From: Nitrobacter sp963807355
GTDB taxonomy: Bacteria; Pseudomonadota; Alphaproteobacteria; Rhizobiales; Xanthobacteraceae
DNA length: 64,000 nt
Direction of reading: 5' to 3'
Assembly: GCA_963807355.1 (NCBI GenBank)
Contig: CAWEBX010000023.1
Location: 34,480 to 98,479, forward strand
Shown here: piece by piece, positions 49,948-58,764 of the stretch
Layout of the letters: each line of letters opens with the position of its first letter
Position numbering within the stretch: position 1 is the first letter of the stretch
Translations under genes and position numbers: made by a program
Notes under the pieces: model-generated
Databases searched by the model: none
What the model was told of the DNA's origin: nothing
The model's input: only the letters and a program-made list of their open reading frames with translations

Positions 49948-50490
49948 TCATTTCGGATCGATGGTGCTCATGTGACGCACCCACTCAACGAGATAGAAAG
50001 AGACGGAAACCAAGGTCAAGACCGCGATGACGACCATCAGAAGGGTATCGTAGGGCGAGGAATCAAATCCGAATCCCAGCGCCGCCAGCACCAACGCCGC
50101 GAACCCGACCTGTGCCCCCGTATTGAGCTTCGAAACCAGCAGCGGCTTCATGGGCACCGGCTTGTTGAACAGCCATGACACGATCACGGCCCCGACGATC
50201 ATGATGTCGCGCGAGACCACCAGGATAACGAGCCAAATGGGAACGGCCCCCAAGATGCCGAGCGTCACGAAGATCGAGACCAGCAGCGCCTTGTCGGCCA
50301 GTGGATCCAGAAGCGCGCCCAGTTCACTTGCCATATTGAAGCGCTTGGCTAAAAACCCGTCCACCGCATCGCTGACGCCGGCAATCACAAAGATGGCAAA
50401 CGCGATTTCCATCTGATTGGAGGCGATAGCCCAGATAATGACTGGCACGAGCAGAATGCGGCCGAGCGTAATGATATTTGGAATACTCAC
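49948..50490 (-). CDS. CDP-alcohol phosphatidyltransferase
   Basis: Integral membrane phospholipid head-group transferase, about 180 residues, GTG start at 50490 (SIPNIITLGRILLVPVIIWA). The CDP-alcohol motif is complete: SDAVDGFLAKRFNMASELGA and LLDPLADKALL (D-G-x2-A-x9-G-x3-D-x3-D). Four to six hydrophobic helices. It resembles PgsA-type phosphatidylglycerophosphate synthases, but the exact alcohol cannot be assigned. Divergent from purM with 170 bases between. Confidence 0.88.
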   Translation of the reverse strand: MSIPNIITLGRILLVPVIIWAIASNQMEIAFAIFVIAGVSDAVDGFLAKRFNMASELGALLDPLADKALLVSIFVTLGILGAVPIWLVILVVSRDIMIVGAVIVSWLFNKPVPMKPLLVSKLNTGAQVGFAALVLAALGFGFDSSPYDTLLMVVIAVLTLVSVSFYLVEWVRHMSTIDPK

Positions 50491-50660
50491 GCGACGTTTC
50501 CCAGGCTCCGGATGGTTTCCGCACAAAACCTTCGGGAGACAAGGCTTTGCCGAAGGGATCGGCCCTTGTCTACATAGTATATGCGGACAGCCCGTGCGAG
50601 CCATTGCGCAAGTCCGCAATCCGACGTAACCAGCCGGAAAATGTCTTCGGGCGCTGCTGC

Positions 50661-51735
50661 ATGACCGACAAGAACGATGGCCTTACCTATGCCGGGGCAG
50701 GTGTCGATATCGACGCCGGCAACCGGCTGGTTGACCTCATCAAGCCGATGGTTCGCGCGACCGCTCGCGCCGGCGCGGATGCTGAAATCGGCGGGTTCGG
50801 CGGACTGTTTGATCTCAAGGCCGCCGGATTTACGGACCCGATTTTGGTCGCGGCCAACGACGGGGTCGGAACCAAGGTAAAGATAGCAATCGAAACCGGT
50901 ATGCACGACACCATCGGCATCGATCTTGTCGCCATGTCCGTCAACGATCTCGTCGTGCAAGGTGCGGAGCCGTTGTTCTTCCTTGATTATTTTGCCTGCG
51001 GCAAGCTTGATCCCGAAACGACCGCGGCGATCGTGGCCGGTATCGCGGAAGGTTGCCGGGAGGCGGGTTGCGCCCTGATCGGTGGGGAAACGGCCGAAAT
51101 GCCGGGCCTCTACAAGGACGGCGACTACGATCTTGCTGGCTTCGCAGTCGGCGCGGCGGAACGCGGCACCCTGTTGCCGGGCCGCGATATTGCTGCCGGA
51201 GATGCGGTGATCGGACTTGCGTCGTCCGGTGTGCATTCCAACGGCTATTCGCTGGTCCGCAAGATTGTCGAAGTTTCGGGAACCGCCCTCGCCGCTCCAG
51301 CGCCTTTTGCCCCGGTTACGACCTTGGGAGGCGCGCTGCTAACGCCTACCCGGCTTTACGTCAAATCCTGCCTGCGCGCGATCCGCGAAACCGGCGCGGT
51401 GAAAGGGCTTGCCCACATCACCGGAGGCGGCTTCACCGACAACATTCCTCGCGTACTGCCCGAAGGATCTCGGTGTGCGGATCGATCTCGCCAGGTTGAC
51501 GGTACTTCCGGTGTTCAAATGGCTGGCGCATCAGGGCGGCATAGCCGAACGCGAAATGCTTCGAACCTTCAATTGCGGTATCGGAATGATCGCGATCGTG
51601 CGCCGTGATGCGGTTCAGCAAGTCGCGGACGTGTTGGCGCAGGCCGGTGAGCGCGTTTCGCTGCTCGGTGACGTGATCGTCGCCGGCGATGAAGGACGTG
51701 TCATTTACGACGGCCATCTCGATCTCGCGATGTAG
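50661..51735 (+). CDS. purM: phosphoribosylformylglycinamidine cyclo-ligase, one frameshift
   Basis: Fifth step of purine synthesis (AIR synthetase). ATG at 50661: MTDKNDGLTYAGAGVDIDAG. ATP-binding motif VAANDGVGTKVKIAIETGMH, GIDLVAMSVNDLVVQGAEPL, GGETAEMPGLYKDGDYDLAG, GLASSGVHSNGYSLVRKIVE and HITGGGFTDNIPRVLP. A break near 51466 precedes DLGVRIDLARLTVLPVFKWL. About 357 residues. Followed at 24 bases by purN. Confidence 0.94.
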
Positions 51736-51759
51736 AACGCCCCCGCAGGGAATGAGAGC

Positions 51760-52414
51760 ATGAAACGCCGTGTCGCCATCCTGATTTCCGGACGCGGATC
51801 GAACATGATAGCGCTGGTGGAAGCTGCGAAAGCCGCGAACTTTCCGGCTGAGATCGCGGTCGTCATTTCCAATAAGGCCGACGCGGCGGGCCTCGCCAGA
51901 GCCGGAGCAGCCGGCATCGAGACCCTCGTCATTGAAAGCAAGCCATTTGGCAAGGATCGCGTGGCGTTCGAGGCCAAACTGCAATCCGCTCTGGACGACA
52001 GGCGCATCGAATTCATCTGCCTCGGCGGTTTCATGCGGCTGTTCACTGCTGAGTTCGTCCAACGTTGGCATGGACGAATGCTCAACATCCATCCGTCGCT
52101 GCTTCCGTCATTCCGCGGACTCGACCCCCACGGTCAGGCCCTGCGCGCAGGCGTGAAGATCTCTGGCGCCACGGTTCATTTCGTCGTTGCGGAAACAGAT
52201 GCCGGCCCCATCATCATGCAGGGCGCGGTCGACCGTCCGCGACGACGATACGGCTGAGACACTGGCCGCACGCGTGCTGGAGATCGAGCATCGTATCTAC
52301 CCGGATGCACTGCGGCTGGTCGCGGGTGGTGGCACGCGACTGGATGGCGACATCTGTAGGACGTCGGCAAAGGCCAGTTTGGACGATAGCCTGATCTCGC
52401 CATCGGTGATCTGA
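51760..52414 (+). CDS. purN: phosphoribosylglycinamide formyltransferase, one frameshift
   Basis: Formyl transfer in purine synthesis, from 10-formyl-THF. MKRRVAILISGRGSNMIALV, ICLGGFMRLFTAEFVQRWHG, then the catalytic MLNIHPSLLPSFRGLDPHGQ with NIHPS and the formate-site histidine/aspartate block (GATVHFVVAETDAGPIIMQG). A break near 52235 leads to DDTAETLAARVLEIEHRIYP. About 217 residues. Operon with purM. Confidence 0.93.
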
Positions 52415-52547
52415 CCACGTTCGGTCGGGTCAAAACTGGTCCACCGCCCCTCGCGACCGGGGAGCGCATCGCCGAGCCGATCGCGGGATCGCGCCCAGCT
52501 ACGCCGGAGACCGGCTCACGCTGCGCGCCAAATCGATTCATCACACT

Positions 52548-53378
52548 TTAGAAGCTCGTATCGGCGGCCCGCATGCGATTACGCCAGATCGATCCGGCGA
52601 TCAGCACGATAATAACTCCTAGTACGCCACACAATACCTCGCCTCCGGGTCCGCCGGAGGCAAATTGCGGTGCGATGCCGAAGCCATCGCCAAGACCGCA
52701 TCCAGAAAAGTACCGGCGTCCGTGTCGAAGAATTGATGCAGCTGTGGCGCAACCGCCGGATCGGTCGCGATGACTTCGCCTGCGACCCAGCCCAGCAACG
52801 CCGATCCGGCCCACACCAGAAAAGGCAGATGTGTCAGAAGCATCATGATCAGAGCGGCGCCGGTCACGATCAGCGGCACGCTGATAGCCAGCCCGATGAT
52901 CAACAGCGGCACGCTGCCATTCGCTGCCGCCGCGATCGCAATCACATTGTCGAGACTCATGACGATGTCGGCGACTACCACCACCCGAACGGCAGCCCAG
53001 AGATGGCTGGTCGCCGGGACTCCCTCTTCGCTCTCTTTTTCCGGCACCAGCAATTTGGCGGCAATCACCAGCAGCGCGAGACCTCCTGCCAACTTGAGGT
53101 AGGGCAATTCCATCAAGGTCGTGATGATCCCGGCGAAGATGATGCGGAGGCCGACCGCAGCGCCGGCGCCGAGCACCATGCCCCAAAGACGCAGTTGGCG
53201 GCGGCAGCCCGCGACAGGCAAGCGCGATCACCAGCGCGTTGTCGCCGGACAGGACAACATCGATCCAGATGATCTTACCGACGGCGAGCCAGAATGCCGG
53301 ATCATCTACATCGTTTCGAAATTGGTCGAAGACCGATGCGATCGTTGTTAGATCGAAAGTCTGCAGAAGCGAATCCAA
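52548..53378 (-). CDS. TerC family integral membrane protein, two frameshifts
   Basis: Multi-pass protein of the TerC/Alx family, often linked to tellurite or manganese handling. FWLAVGKIIWIDVVLSGDNA and LVIALACR hold the first conserved acidic pair. After a break near 53215 follow GMVLGAGAAVGLRIIFAGII, YLKLAGGLALLVIAAKLLVP, VVVADIVMSLDNVIAIAAAA (second acidic pair) and FLVWAGSALLGWVAGEVIAT. A break near 52690 precedes LCGVLGVIIVLIAGSIW. Corrected length about 275 residues. Confidence 0.85.
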   Translation of the reverse strand: MDSLLQTFDLTTIASVFDQFRNDVDDPAFWLAVGKIIWIDVVLSGDNALVIALACRGLPPPTASLGHGARRRRCGRPPHHLRRDHHDLDGIALPQVGRRSRAAGDCRQIAGAGKRERRGSPGDQPSLGCRSGGGSRRHRHESRQCDCDRGGSEWQRAAVDHRAGYQRAADRDRRRSDHDASDTSAFSGVGRIGVAGLGRRRSHRDRSGGCATAASILRHGRRYFSGCGLGDGFGIAPQFASGGPGGEVLCGVLGVIIVLIAGSIWRNRMRAADTSF

Positions 53379-53415
53379 CGCCGCTTCCCTTCGATCGAAC
53401 GCCGCTAGAACTGGC

Positions 53416-53838
53416 TTAGCCGACTATCTCGTTGCCCGAGAAAAACTGGGCGATTTCGATCGCCGCGGTTTCGGCTGCGTCCGATCCATGAACGGAGTTT
53501 TCACCGACCGATTTCGCATGGAGCTTGCGGATGGTGCCATCGGCCGCCTTGGACGGGTCGGTTGCACCCATGATCTCGCGATGCTTGAGGACCGCGTTGT
53601 CGCCCTCGAGCACTTGCACGACCACTGGCCCGGAAATCATGAAGTCGACGAGTTCTCCGAAGAAGGGACGCGTCTTGTGCACGGCGTAAAACGTCTCGGC
53701 CTGCTCACGGGTCATGCGGATCCGCTTTTGGGCCACAACTCGAAGTCCAGCCTTTTCTATCAGGGCGTTGATCGCACCAGTCAGGTTTCGCGCGGTCGCG
53801 TCCGGCTTGAGAATCGAAAAGGTGCGTTCAATCGCCAT
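53416..53838 (-). CDS. ndk: nucleoside-diphosphate kinase
   Basis: Balances NTP pools. 140 residues, the normal length: MAIERTFSILKPDATARNLT, active-site histidine in IRKLHAKSVGENSVHGSDAA (NSVHGSD), and ALEGDNAV-like nucleotide loop VLEGDNAVLKHREIMGATDP. Frame intact. ATG at 53838 chosen because the longer frame has no family match. Confidence 0.97.
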   Translation of the reverse strand: MAIERTFSILKPDATARNLTGAINALIEKAGLRVVAQKRIRMTREQAETFYAVHKTRPFFGELVDFMISGPVVVQVLEGDNAVLKHREIMGATDPSKAADGTIRKLHAKSVGENSVHGSDAAETAAIEIAQFFSGNEIVG

Positions 53839-54118
53839 GATATCGTCCTTGATTCTAGCGGTCGTGGGAATTGCGGCGCTTATATCGGCGCGCATCATTC
53901 ACGGCAAGCGCGCTCGGCGGACCGCCGGAGGGCTGGTAATGCGGCAAAACAACCCGCGTCGGGGATTGCACGCACCGAAAATCACGCGATTTTCGTGAAA
54001 ATGAGCGACAATAATGGATAACAAAGCGCGCAGGCGTTTTTCACAACGCATGCGATGGCGAAGCTGCTATAAACCCCCGCACACCTGCTATTGCGATGAA
54101 CGAACAGGCTTTCGATAG

Positions 54119-54467
54119 ATGAGTGGATTCAAGGAACCCGGCTTCGCGGACCGCCAAAAGGCGGCGCTGGAGGCCCGGAAAAATATTCTCGACAAGTTTC
54201 GCGCGCAAGCCCGGTCCCGACGATCCCGCCGTAAAGCAAAGACAGGCCGAGCGCGAGGCCCAGGCGGCTGCCCGCGACAAGGCGCGGCAAGCCCGCGAAG
54301 TCGAGAAGGCCGCGCGAAAAGCCCGCGAGGCAGAGGCCGCTGCGGCTGCCGCAGCGCAACTCGCCCGGGAGAAAGAAGAAGCCGCCGCCGCCGCGGCGAC
54401 GCTTGAGGCCGAGCGCAAGGCGGCGCGCGATGCCCGCTATGCCGCCAGAAAGGGGCGGAAGAAGTAG
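54119..54467 (+). CDS. DUF6481-like coiled-coil protein, one frameshift
   Basis: MSGFKEPGFADRQKAALEAR and KNILDKFRAQ, then after a break near 54207 PGPDDPAVKQRQAEREAQAA, and a long Ala/Glu/Arg-rich coiled coil (AREVEKAARKAREAEAAAAA) ending DARYAARKGRKK. The opening matches DUF6481 of alphaproteobacteria. About 115 residues, soluble, highly basic tail; function unknown. Confidence 0.75.
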
Positions 54468-54623
54468 CCAGCAATTTAGCGGACGTTGGTCCCGGACCAT
54501 TGCCGTATACCGGCCGGCGGCAAACAACTGCCGGAGACGAATTGGCCTGATGACGTGTCTGGTCCCTAGAACAGATCCTGACGGAAAAGTCGTCTGGACG
54601 GAAATTCCGGGTCGTGAAACATA

Positions 54624-56624
54624 CTAAGCCGCGGGCTCGATGTCGGCGAGTTCGGCGCCTTCCTGCACGATATCGCCGACCTTGCATTTAAGCTCTTTCA
54701 ACTTACCGGCGTAGGGCGCGCGCAACGTCTGCTCCATCTTCATTACTTCGAGGGTGAGGATGGGTGCACCCTTCTCCAACAGCGCCCCCTCTTCCGCGAG
54801 CAGCGCGACCACTGTGCCCGGAAGCGGTGCGACGATGCGATCTTCGCCGGTCTGCTCCTCATCGTCTTCGCCAAAGGGATCGACCCAGTGCAACTCGAAC
54901 CGCCCATTGCGTGTCCGCAAGTACAGTTCGCGTCCGTCGACGACGAAGACAACATGGCTTCGTATTCCATCGAGCGCGAGGATCATGCCTTCTCGGTCGT
55001 CCGCAGCAAACGCGAATGCAAGATTCTTTTTTCCTAGCCGGATTTCGTATGGTCCATTGCCATAGACAAACGTGACCTCGTGCTCGGCCTGACCCTGACG
55101 GAATACGAACCGCCGCCGACGTCGGCCGACCACCATCCAGCCCGCCGTTCGCCAGGGCGATGCCTGGTCCGTTGGAGACATCTTGCTTTCCGCCAGTAGG
55201 ATAGCGGCGACGGATGCCGCGAGTTCGGTCTCGCCCGGTGCCGCTGAAGGCTGGGTCAGGTCTTGAAGATGACGCTCGATAAACCCCGTGTCGACCGCGT
55301 TGGCGCGTACGCCCGCGTGCGTGACCAGCGCGGATAGAAACGGAATGTTGGTGACGACGCCGCGGACATCGGTTTCTTCGATGCCGCGGTTGAGCCGGCA
55401 GATCGCGGCTTCGCGGGTTGGCGCCCATGCGACTATTTTGGCGAGCATGGCATCGTAATTCGGCGAAACCGCATCGCCTTCACGGTAGCCGGCATCGATG
55501 CGCAAGCCATCCACCTCCGGGGGTGTGCGCCACGTCTTGATGCGGCCGACAGATGGCATGAAAGTCTTGTTCGGGTTCTCGGCGTAAACTCGCGCTTCGA
55601 TGGCGTGGCCGTTCAGTCTGATCTGGTTCTGCATCAGCGGCAGTTTTTCACCGAACGCGACCCGAAGCTGCCATTCCACGAGGTCGATTCCGGTGATGAG
55701 TTCGGTCACGGGATGCTCGACCTGCAGCCGGGTGTTCATTTCGATGAAGAACGTGTCTTTGCCGTCAGATACGAACTCGACGGTGCCCGCGCCGACATAG
55801 CTCACCGCGGCGGCGGCCTTGCGCGCGGCTTCGCATACCTTGTCGCGCTGCGCGGCGTCGAACGTCGGCGACGGCGCTTCCTCGATCACCTTCTGGTGCC
55901 TGCGCTGCAAGGTGCATTCACGCTCGAACAAAGACAGCAGATTGCCATGGCTGTCGCCGATCACCTGCACCTCGATATGCCGAGGGCTCTCGACGTATTT
56001 CTCGATCAGCATCCGGTCGTCGCCGAATGCCGCCTTGGCCTCCCGCCGGGCGCTGATGATAGCCGGGGTCAGTTCCGCAGCCGAACGCACGATCCGCATA
56101 CCGCGGCCACCGCCGCCAGCGGACGCCTTCACCAGAACCGGATAGCCGATCCGGTCCGCAGCGCCCCGCAGAGTGGCTTCGTCCTGCGCCTCGCCGTGAT
56201 AGCCCGGCACCAGCGGCACGCCCGCCTTTTGCATCAGCGCCTTGGCGTCCGACTTTGCCCCCATTGCGGTCATCATCGCCGCTGTCGGTCCGACGAACAC
56301 GAGGCCGGCATCGGCGCAGGCTTGCGCGAAACCGGCATTCTCCGACAAAAACCCGTAGCCCGGATGGACGCCTTCCGCGCCGGACTTGCGGGCCGCGTCG
56401 ATCACTTTCTCGATGTTGAGATAGCTGTCGCGGGCGGGCGCGGGTCCAAGCAGCACGGCGTCGTCGGCCATGCCAACATGCATCGCGTCGCGATCCGCCT
56501 CCGAATAGACGGCAACGGTGCGCAGACCCATGGCTCGGGCGGAACGGATTACGCGGCACGCAATCTCGCCGCGATTGGCGATCAGGAGCGTGCTGAAACG
56601 GCGATAATGCGGACGCTTCGCCAT
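54624..56624 (-). CDS. mccA: methylcrotonyl-CoA carboxylase biotin-containing subunit
   Basis: Biotin carboxylase plus biotin carrier protein, 666 residues. FSTLLIANRGEIACRVIRSA, GVHPGYGFLSENAGFAQACA, VKASAGGGGRGMRIVRSAAE (ATP-grasp loop), FIEMNTRLQVEHPVTELITG (active site), and C-terminal biotinyl motif LEVMKMEQTLRAPYAGKLKE with the biotinylated lysine. Adjacent to a carboxyltransferase of the methylcrotonyl-CoA type, so leucine/isovalerate degradation is likely; propionyl-CoA carboxylase is less likely given the partner. The start ATG lies two bases after the partner's stop. Confidence 0.9.
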   Translation of the reverse strand: MAKRPHYRRFSTLLIANRGEIACRVIRSARAMGLRTVAVYSEADRDAMHVGMADDAVLLGPAPARDSYLNIEKVIDAARKSGAEGVHPGYGFLSENAGFAQACADAGLVFVGPTAAMMTAMGAKSDAKALMQKAGVPLVPGYHGEAQDEATLRGAADRIGYPVLVKASAGGGGRGMRIVRSAAELTPAIISARREAKAAFGDDRMLIEKYVESPRHIEVQVIGDSHGNLLSLFERECTLQRRHQKVIEEAPSPTFDAAQRDKVCEAARKAAAAVSYVGAGTVEFVSDGKDTFFIEMNTRLQVEHPVTELITGIDLVEWQLRVAFGEKLPLMQNQIRLNGHAIEARVYAENPNKTFMPSVGRIKTWRTPPEVDGLRIDAGYREGDAVSPNYDAMLAKIVAWAPTREAAICRLNRGIEETDVRGVVTNIPFLSALVTHAGVRANAVDTGFIERHLQDLTQPSAAPGETELAASVAAILLAESKMSPTDQASPWRTAGWMVVGRRRRRFVFRQGQAEHEVTFVYGNGPYEIRLGKKNLAFAFAADDREGMILALDGIRSHVVFVVDGRELYLRTRNGRFELHWVDPFGEDDEEQTGEDRIVAPLPGTVVALLAEEGALLEKGAPILTLEVMKMEQTLRAPYAGKLKELKCKVGDIVQEGAELADIEPAA

Positions 56625-56626
56625 GA

Positions 56627-58231
56627 TCACATCCTGAACAGCCCAAACGTTGTTGGCTCGATCGGCGCGTTCGCGGCCGCCGACAATCCGAGTCCCAGCA
56701 CGAGGCGCGTATCGGCGGGATCGATCACCCCGTCATCCCATAGCCGCGCGGTGGCGTAATAAGGATTGCCCTGGTTCTCGTATTGCGCGCGGATCGGTGC
56801 CTGGAATTCGCGCTCCTCCTCCGCAGACCAGGTGCCGCCTTTGGCTTCGATGTTCTCCCGGCGCAGCGTACTGAGAACCATCGCGGCCTGTTCGCCGCCC
56901 ATCACCGAGATGCGCGCGTTCGGCCACATCCACAAAAATCGGGGCGAGAAGGCGCGGCCGCACATGCCGTAATTGCCGGCGCCGTAGGAGCCGCCGATCA
57001 CCACCGTGAACTTCGGCACGCCCGCGGTTGCAACAGCCGTGACAAGCTTGGCCCCGTCGCGCGCGATGCCGCCCGCTTCGTATTTCTTACCGACCATGAA
57101 GCCCGTAATATTTTGCAGGAATACCAGCGGAATGCCGCGCTGGCAGCACAGCTCGATGAAATGTGTTCCCTTCAGCGAGCTTTCGCTGAACAGGATGCCG
57201 TTGTTGGCGATGATGCCGACCGGATATCCCCAGATATGGGCGAAGCCGCACACCAGCGTCTGGCCGTAAAGCTTCTTAAATTCATCAAACTCCGAACCGT
57301 CAACGATGCGGGCGATGATGTCGCGCACATCGAACGGCTTTCGACCGTCCGCCGGCACCACGCCGTAGATTTCCTCTCGTGCGAACAGCGGCTCGCGCGG
57401 TTCATGCATGTTGAGCGCAGCGCGTTGCGGCGGCTTCAGGGTGGAAACGATACGGCGCGCAATCCCGATCGCATGGGCGTCGTTTTGCGCATAATGATCG
57501 GTGACGCCGGATTGGCGCGAATGCACATCGGCACCGCCCAGCTCTTCAGCGGTAACGACCTCGCCCGTTGCCGCCTTCACAAGCGGCGGACCGCCCAGAA
57601 AGATCGTGCCCTGATTGCGGACGATGATGCTCTCGTCCGACATCGCAGGCACATAGGCGCCGCCCGCGGTGCATGATCCCATCACGACCGCGATCTGCGG
57701 GATGCCTGTCGCCGACATGTTGGCCTGGTTGTAGAAGATGCGGCCGAAGTGACGCTCGTCCGGAAAGATTTCGTCCTGCTGCGGCAGGAAAGCGCCGCCG
57801 GAATCCACCATGTAGATGCAGGGCAGATTGTTCTGCCGCGCGATATCTTGCGCCCGCAGATGCTTCTTCACGGTCATCGGATAATAGGTGCCGCCCTTGA
57901 TGGTCGCATCGTTGGCGACAATCACGCACTCTCGGCCCGAGACGCGCCCGACGCCGGTGATAATGCTCGCCGAATGCACGTCGCCGCCGTACATGCCGTT
58001 CGCTGCCAGCGGCGATAGCTCGAGAAACGCGGTGCCGGGATCGAGCAGCAGGTCGACACGGTCGCGGGCCAGCATTTTGCCGCGCGAGGTGTGGCGGGCG
58101 CGCGCGGTCTCGCCGCCTCCGCCCACGACGCTCGCGAGCTTGTCGCGCAACTCGTGGACCAGAGTTTTCATCGCCTCGACGTTGCGCGCGAAATCTGACG
58201 ACGTTGGATCGACACCGGAACGGAGCGCCAT
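56627..58231 (-). CDS. mccB: methylcrotonyl-CoA carboxylase carboxyltransferase subunit
   Basis: Carboxyltransferase of 534 residues: NLPCIYMVDSGGAFLPQQDE, DERHFGRIFYNQANMSATGI, VMGSCTAGGAYVPAMSDESI (acyl-CoA site), GAGNYGMCGRAFSPRFLWMW and ISVMGGEQAAMVLSTLRREN (carboxybiotin site). The QQDEIFPDERHFGRIFYNQA region is characteristic of MCC beta rather than PCC beta. Translationally coupled to mccA. Frame intact, normal length. Confidence 0.92.
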   Translation of the reverse strand: MALRSGVDPTSSDFARNVEAMKTLVHELRDKLASVVGGGGETARARHTSRGKMLARDRVDLLLDPGTAFLELSPLAANGMYGGDVHSASIITGVGRVSGRECVIVANDATIKGGTYYPMTVKKHLRAQDIARQNNLPCIYMVDSGGAFLPQQDEIFPDERHFGRIFYNQANMSATGIPQIAVVMGSCTAGGAYVPAMSDESIIVRNQGTIFLGGPPLVKAATGEVVTAEELGGADVHSRQSGVTDHYAQNDAHAIGIARRIVSTLKPPQRAALNMHEPREPLFAREEIYGVVPADGRKPFDVRDIIARIVDGSEFDEFKKLYGQTLVCGFAHIWGYPVGIIANNGILFSESSLKGTHFIELCCQRGIPLVFLQNITGFMVGKKYEAGGIARDGAKLVTAVATAGVPKFTVVIGGSYGAGNYGMCGRAFSPRFLWMWPNARISVMGGEQAAMVLSTLRRENIEAKGGTWSAEEEREFQAPIRAQYENQGNPYYATARLWDDGVIDPADTRLVLGLGLSAAANAPIEPTTFGLFRM

Positions 58232-58334
58232 GACAGTCCAGAATGCTTGGCAGGCGTGAAGCGCGCGCCTTAATCCGGCTAGGGTGCCCGGCCCTTCCCG
58301 GTAAGGTCAACCTTGGTTCGGCCCATCCTCCCGC

Positions 58335-58640
58335 TTAATGGGTCCAGGGTTCGATGCGACGAAACGCAAAATTGTCCGCGTAGGCGGCCTTTCGCTCCGC
58401 CTTCACCTTTGGTTCTATCACTTGATAGGGGATGCCTTCGCGCTCGCAATAGGCGATCGCATCCTCCTTGGTCTCGAAGCGAAGCGTGATCTGCTGCTTC
58501 ATGTCGCCGGAACTGGTCCAACCCATCAGGGGCTCGATCACCCTTGCCTGCTCGGGCTCGTAGTCCAGTTGCCATTCCTTCGTTCTGGCAGCGCCCGACT
58601 GCATCGCATTCTTGGCGGGCTTAAAGATACGTGCCGTCAT
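58335..58640 (-). CDS. NDUFS4-family (complex I 18-kDa) protein
   Basis: 101 residues. TARIFKPAKNAMQSGAARTK, EWQLDYEPEQARVIEPLMGW, TSSGDMKQQITLRFETKEDA and AIAYCEREGIPYQVIEP match the ETC complex I subunit family typical of alphaproteobacteria and mitochondria, an accessory subunit of NADH:ubiquinone oxidoreductase. Intact frame. Stands alone, away from the nuo operon, as usual. Confidence 0.93.
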   Translation of the reverse strand: MTARIFKPAKNAMQSGAARTKEWQLDYEPEQARVIEPLMGWTSSGDMKQQITLRFETKEDAIAYCEREGIPYQVIEPKVKAERKAAYADNFAFRRIEPWTH

Positions 58641-58764
58641 GGATCACTATAACCTGCTGCTAGCGGGCCGATCCGGCAGAAAAGCCGGCGGACACCATCG
58701 GATATAATCGTTATGTCGCGGCCTGACAATCTGGTGTTCTCGCGGCGCAATGGCGCCGCCGGCC

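Noticed and set aside
54468..54623. Short frame ending TDPDGKVVWTEIPGRETY
   Set aside because: Only about 25 residues look protein-like, with no ribosome-binding site; possibly the tail of a small gene, but too little to support.
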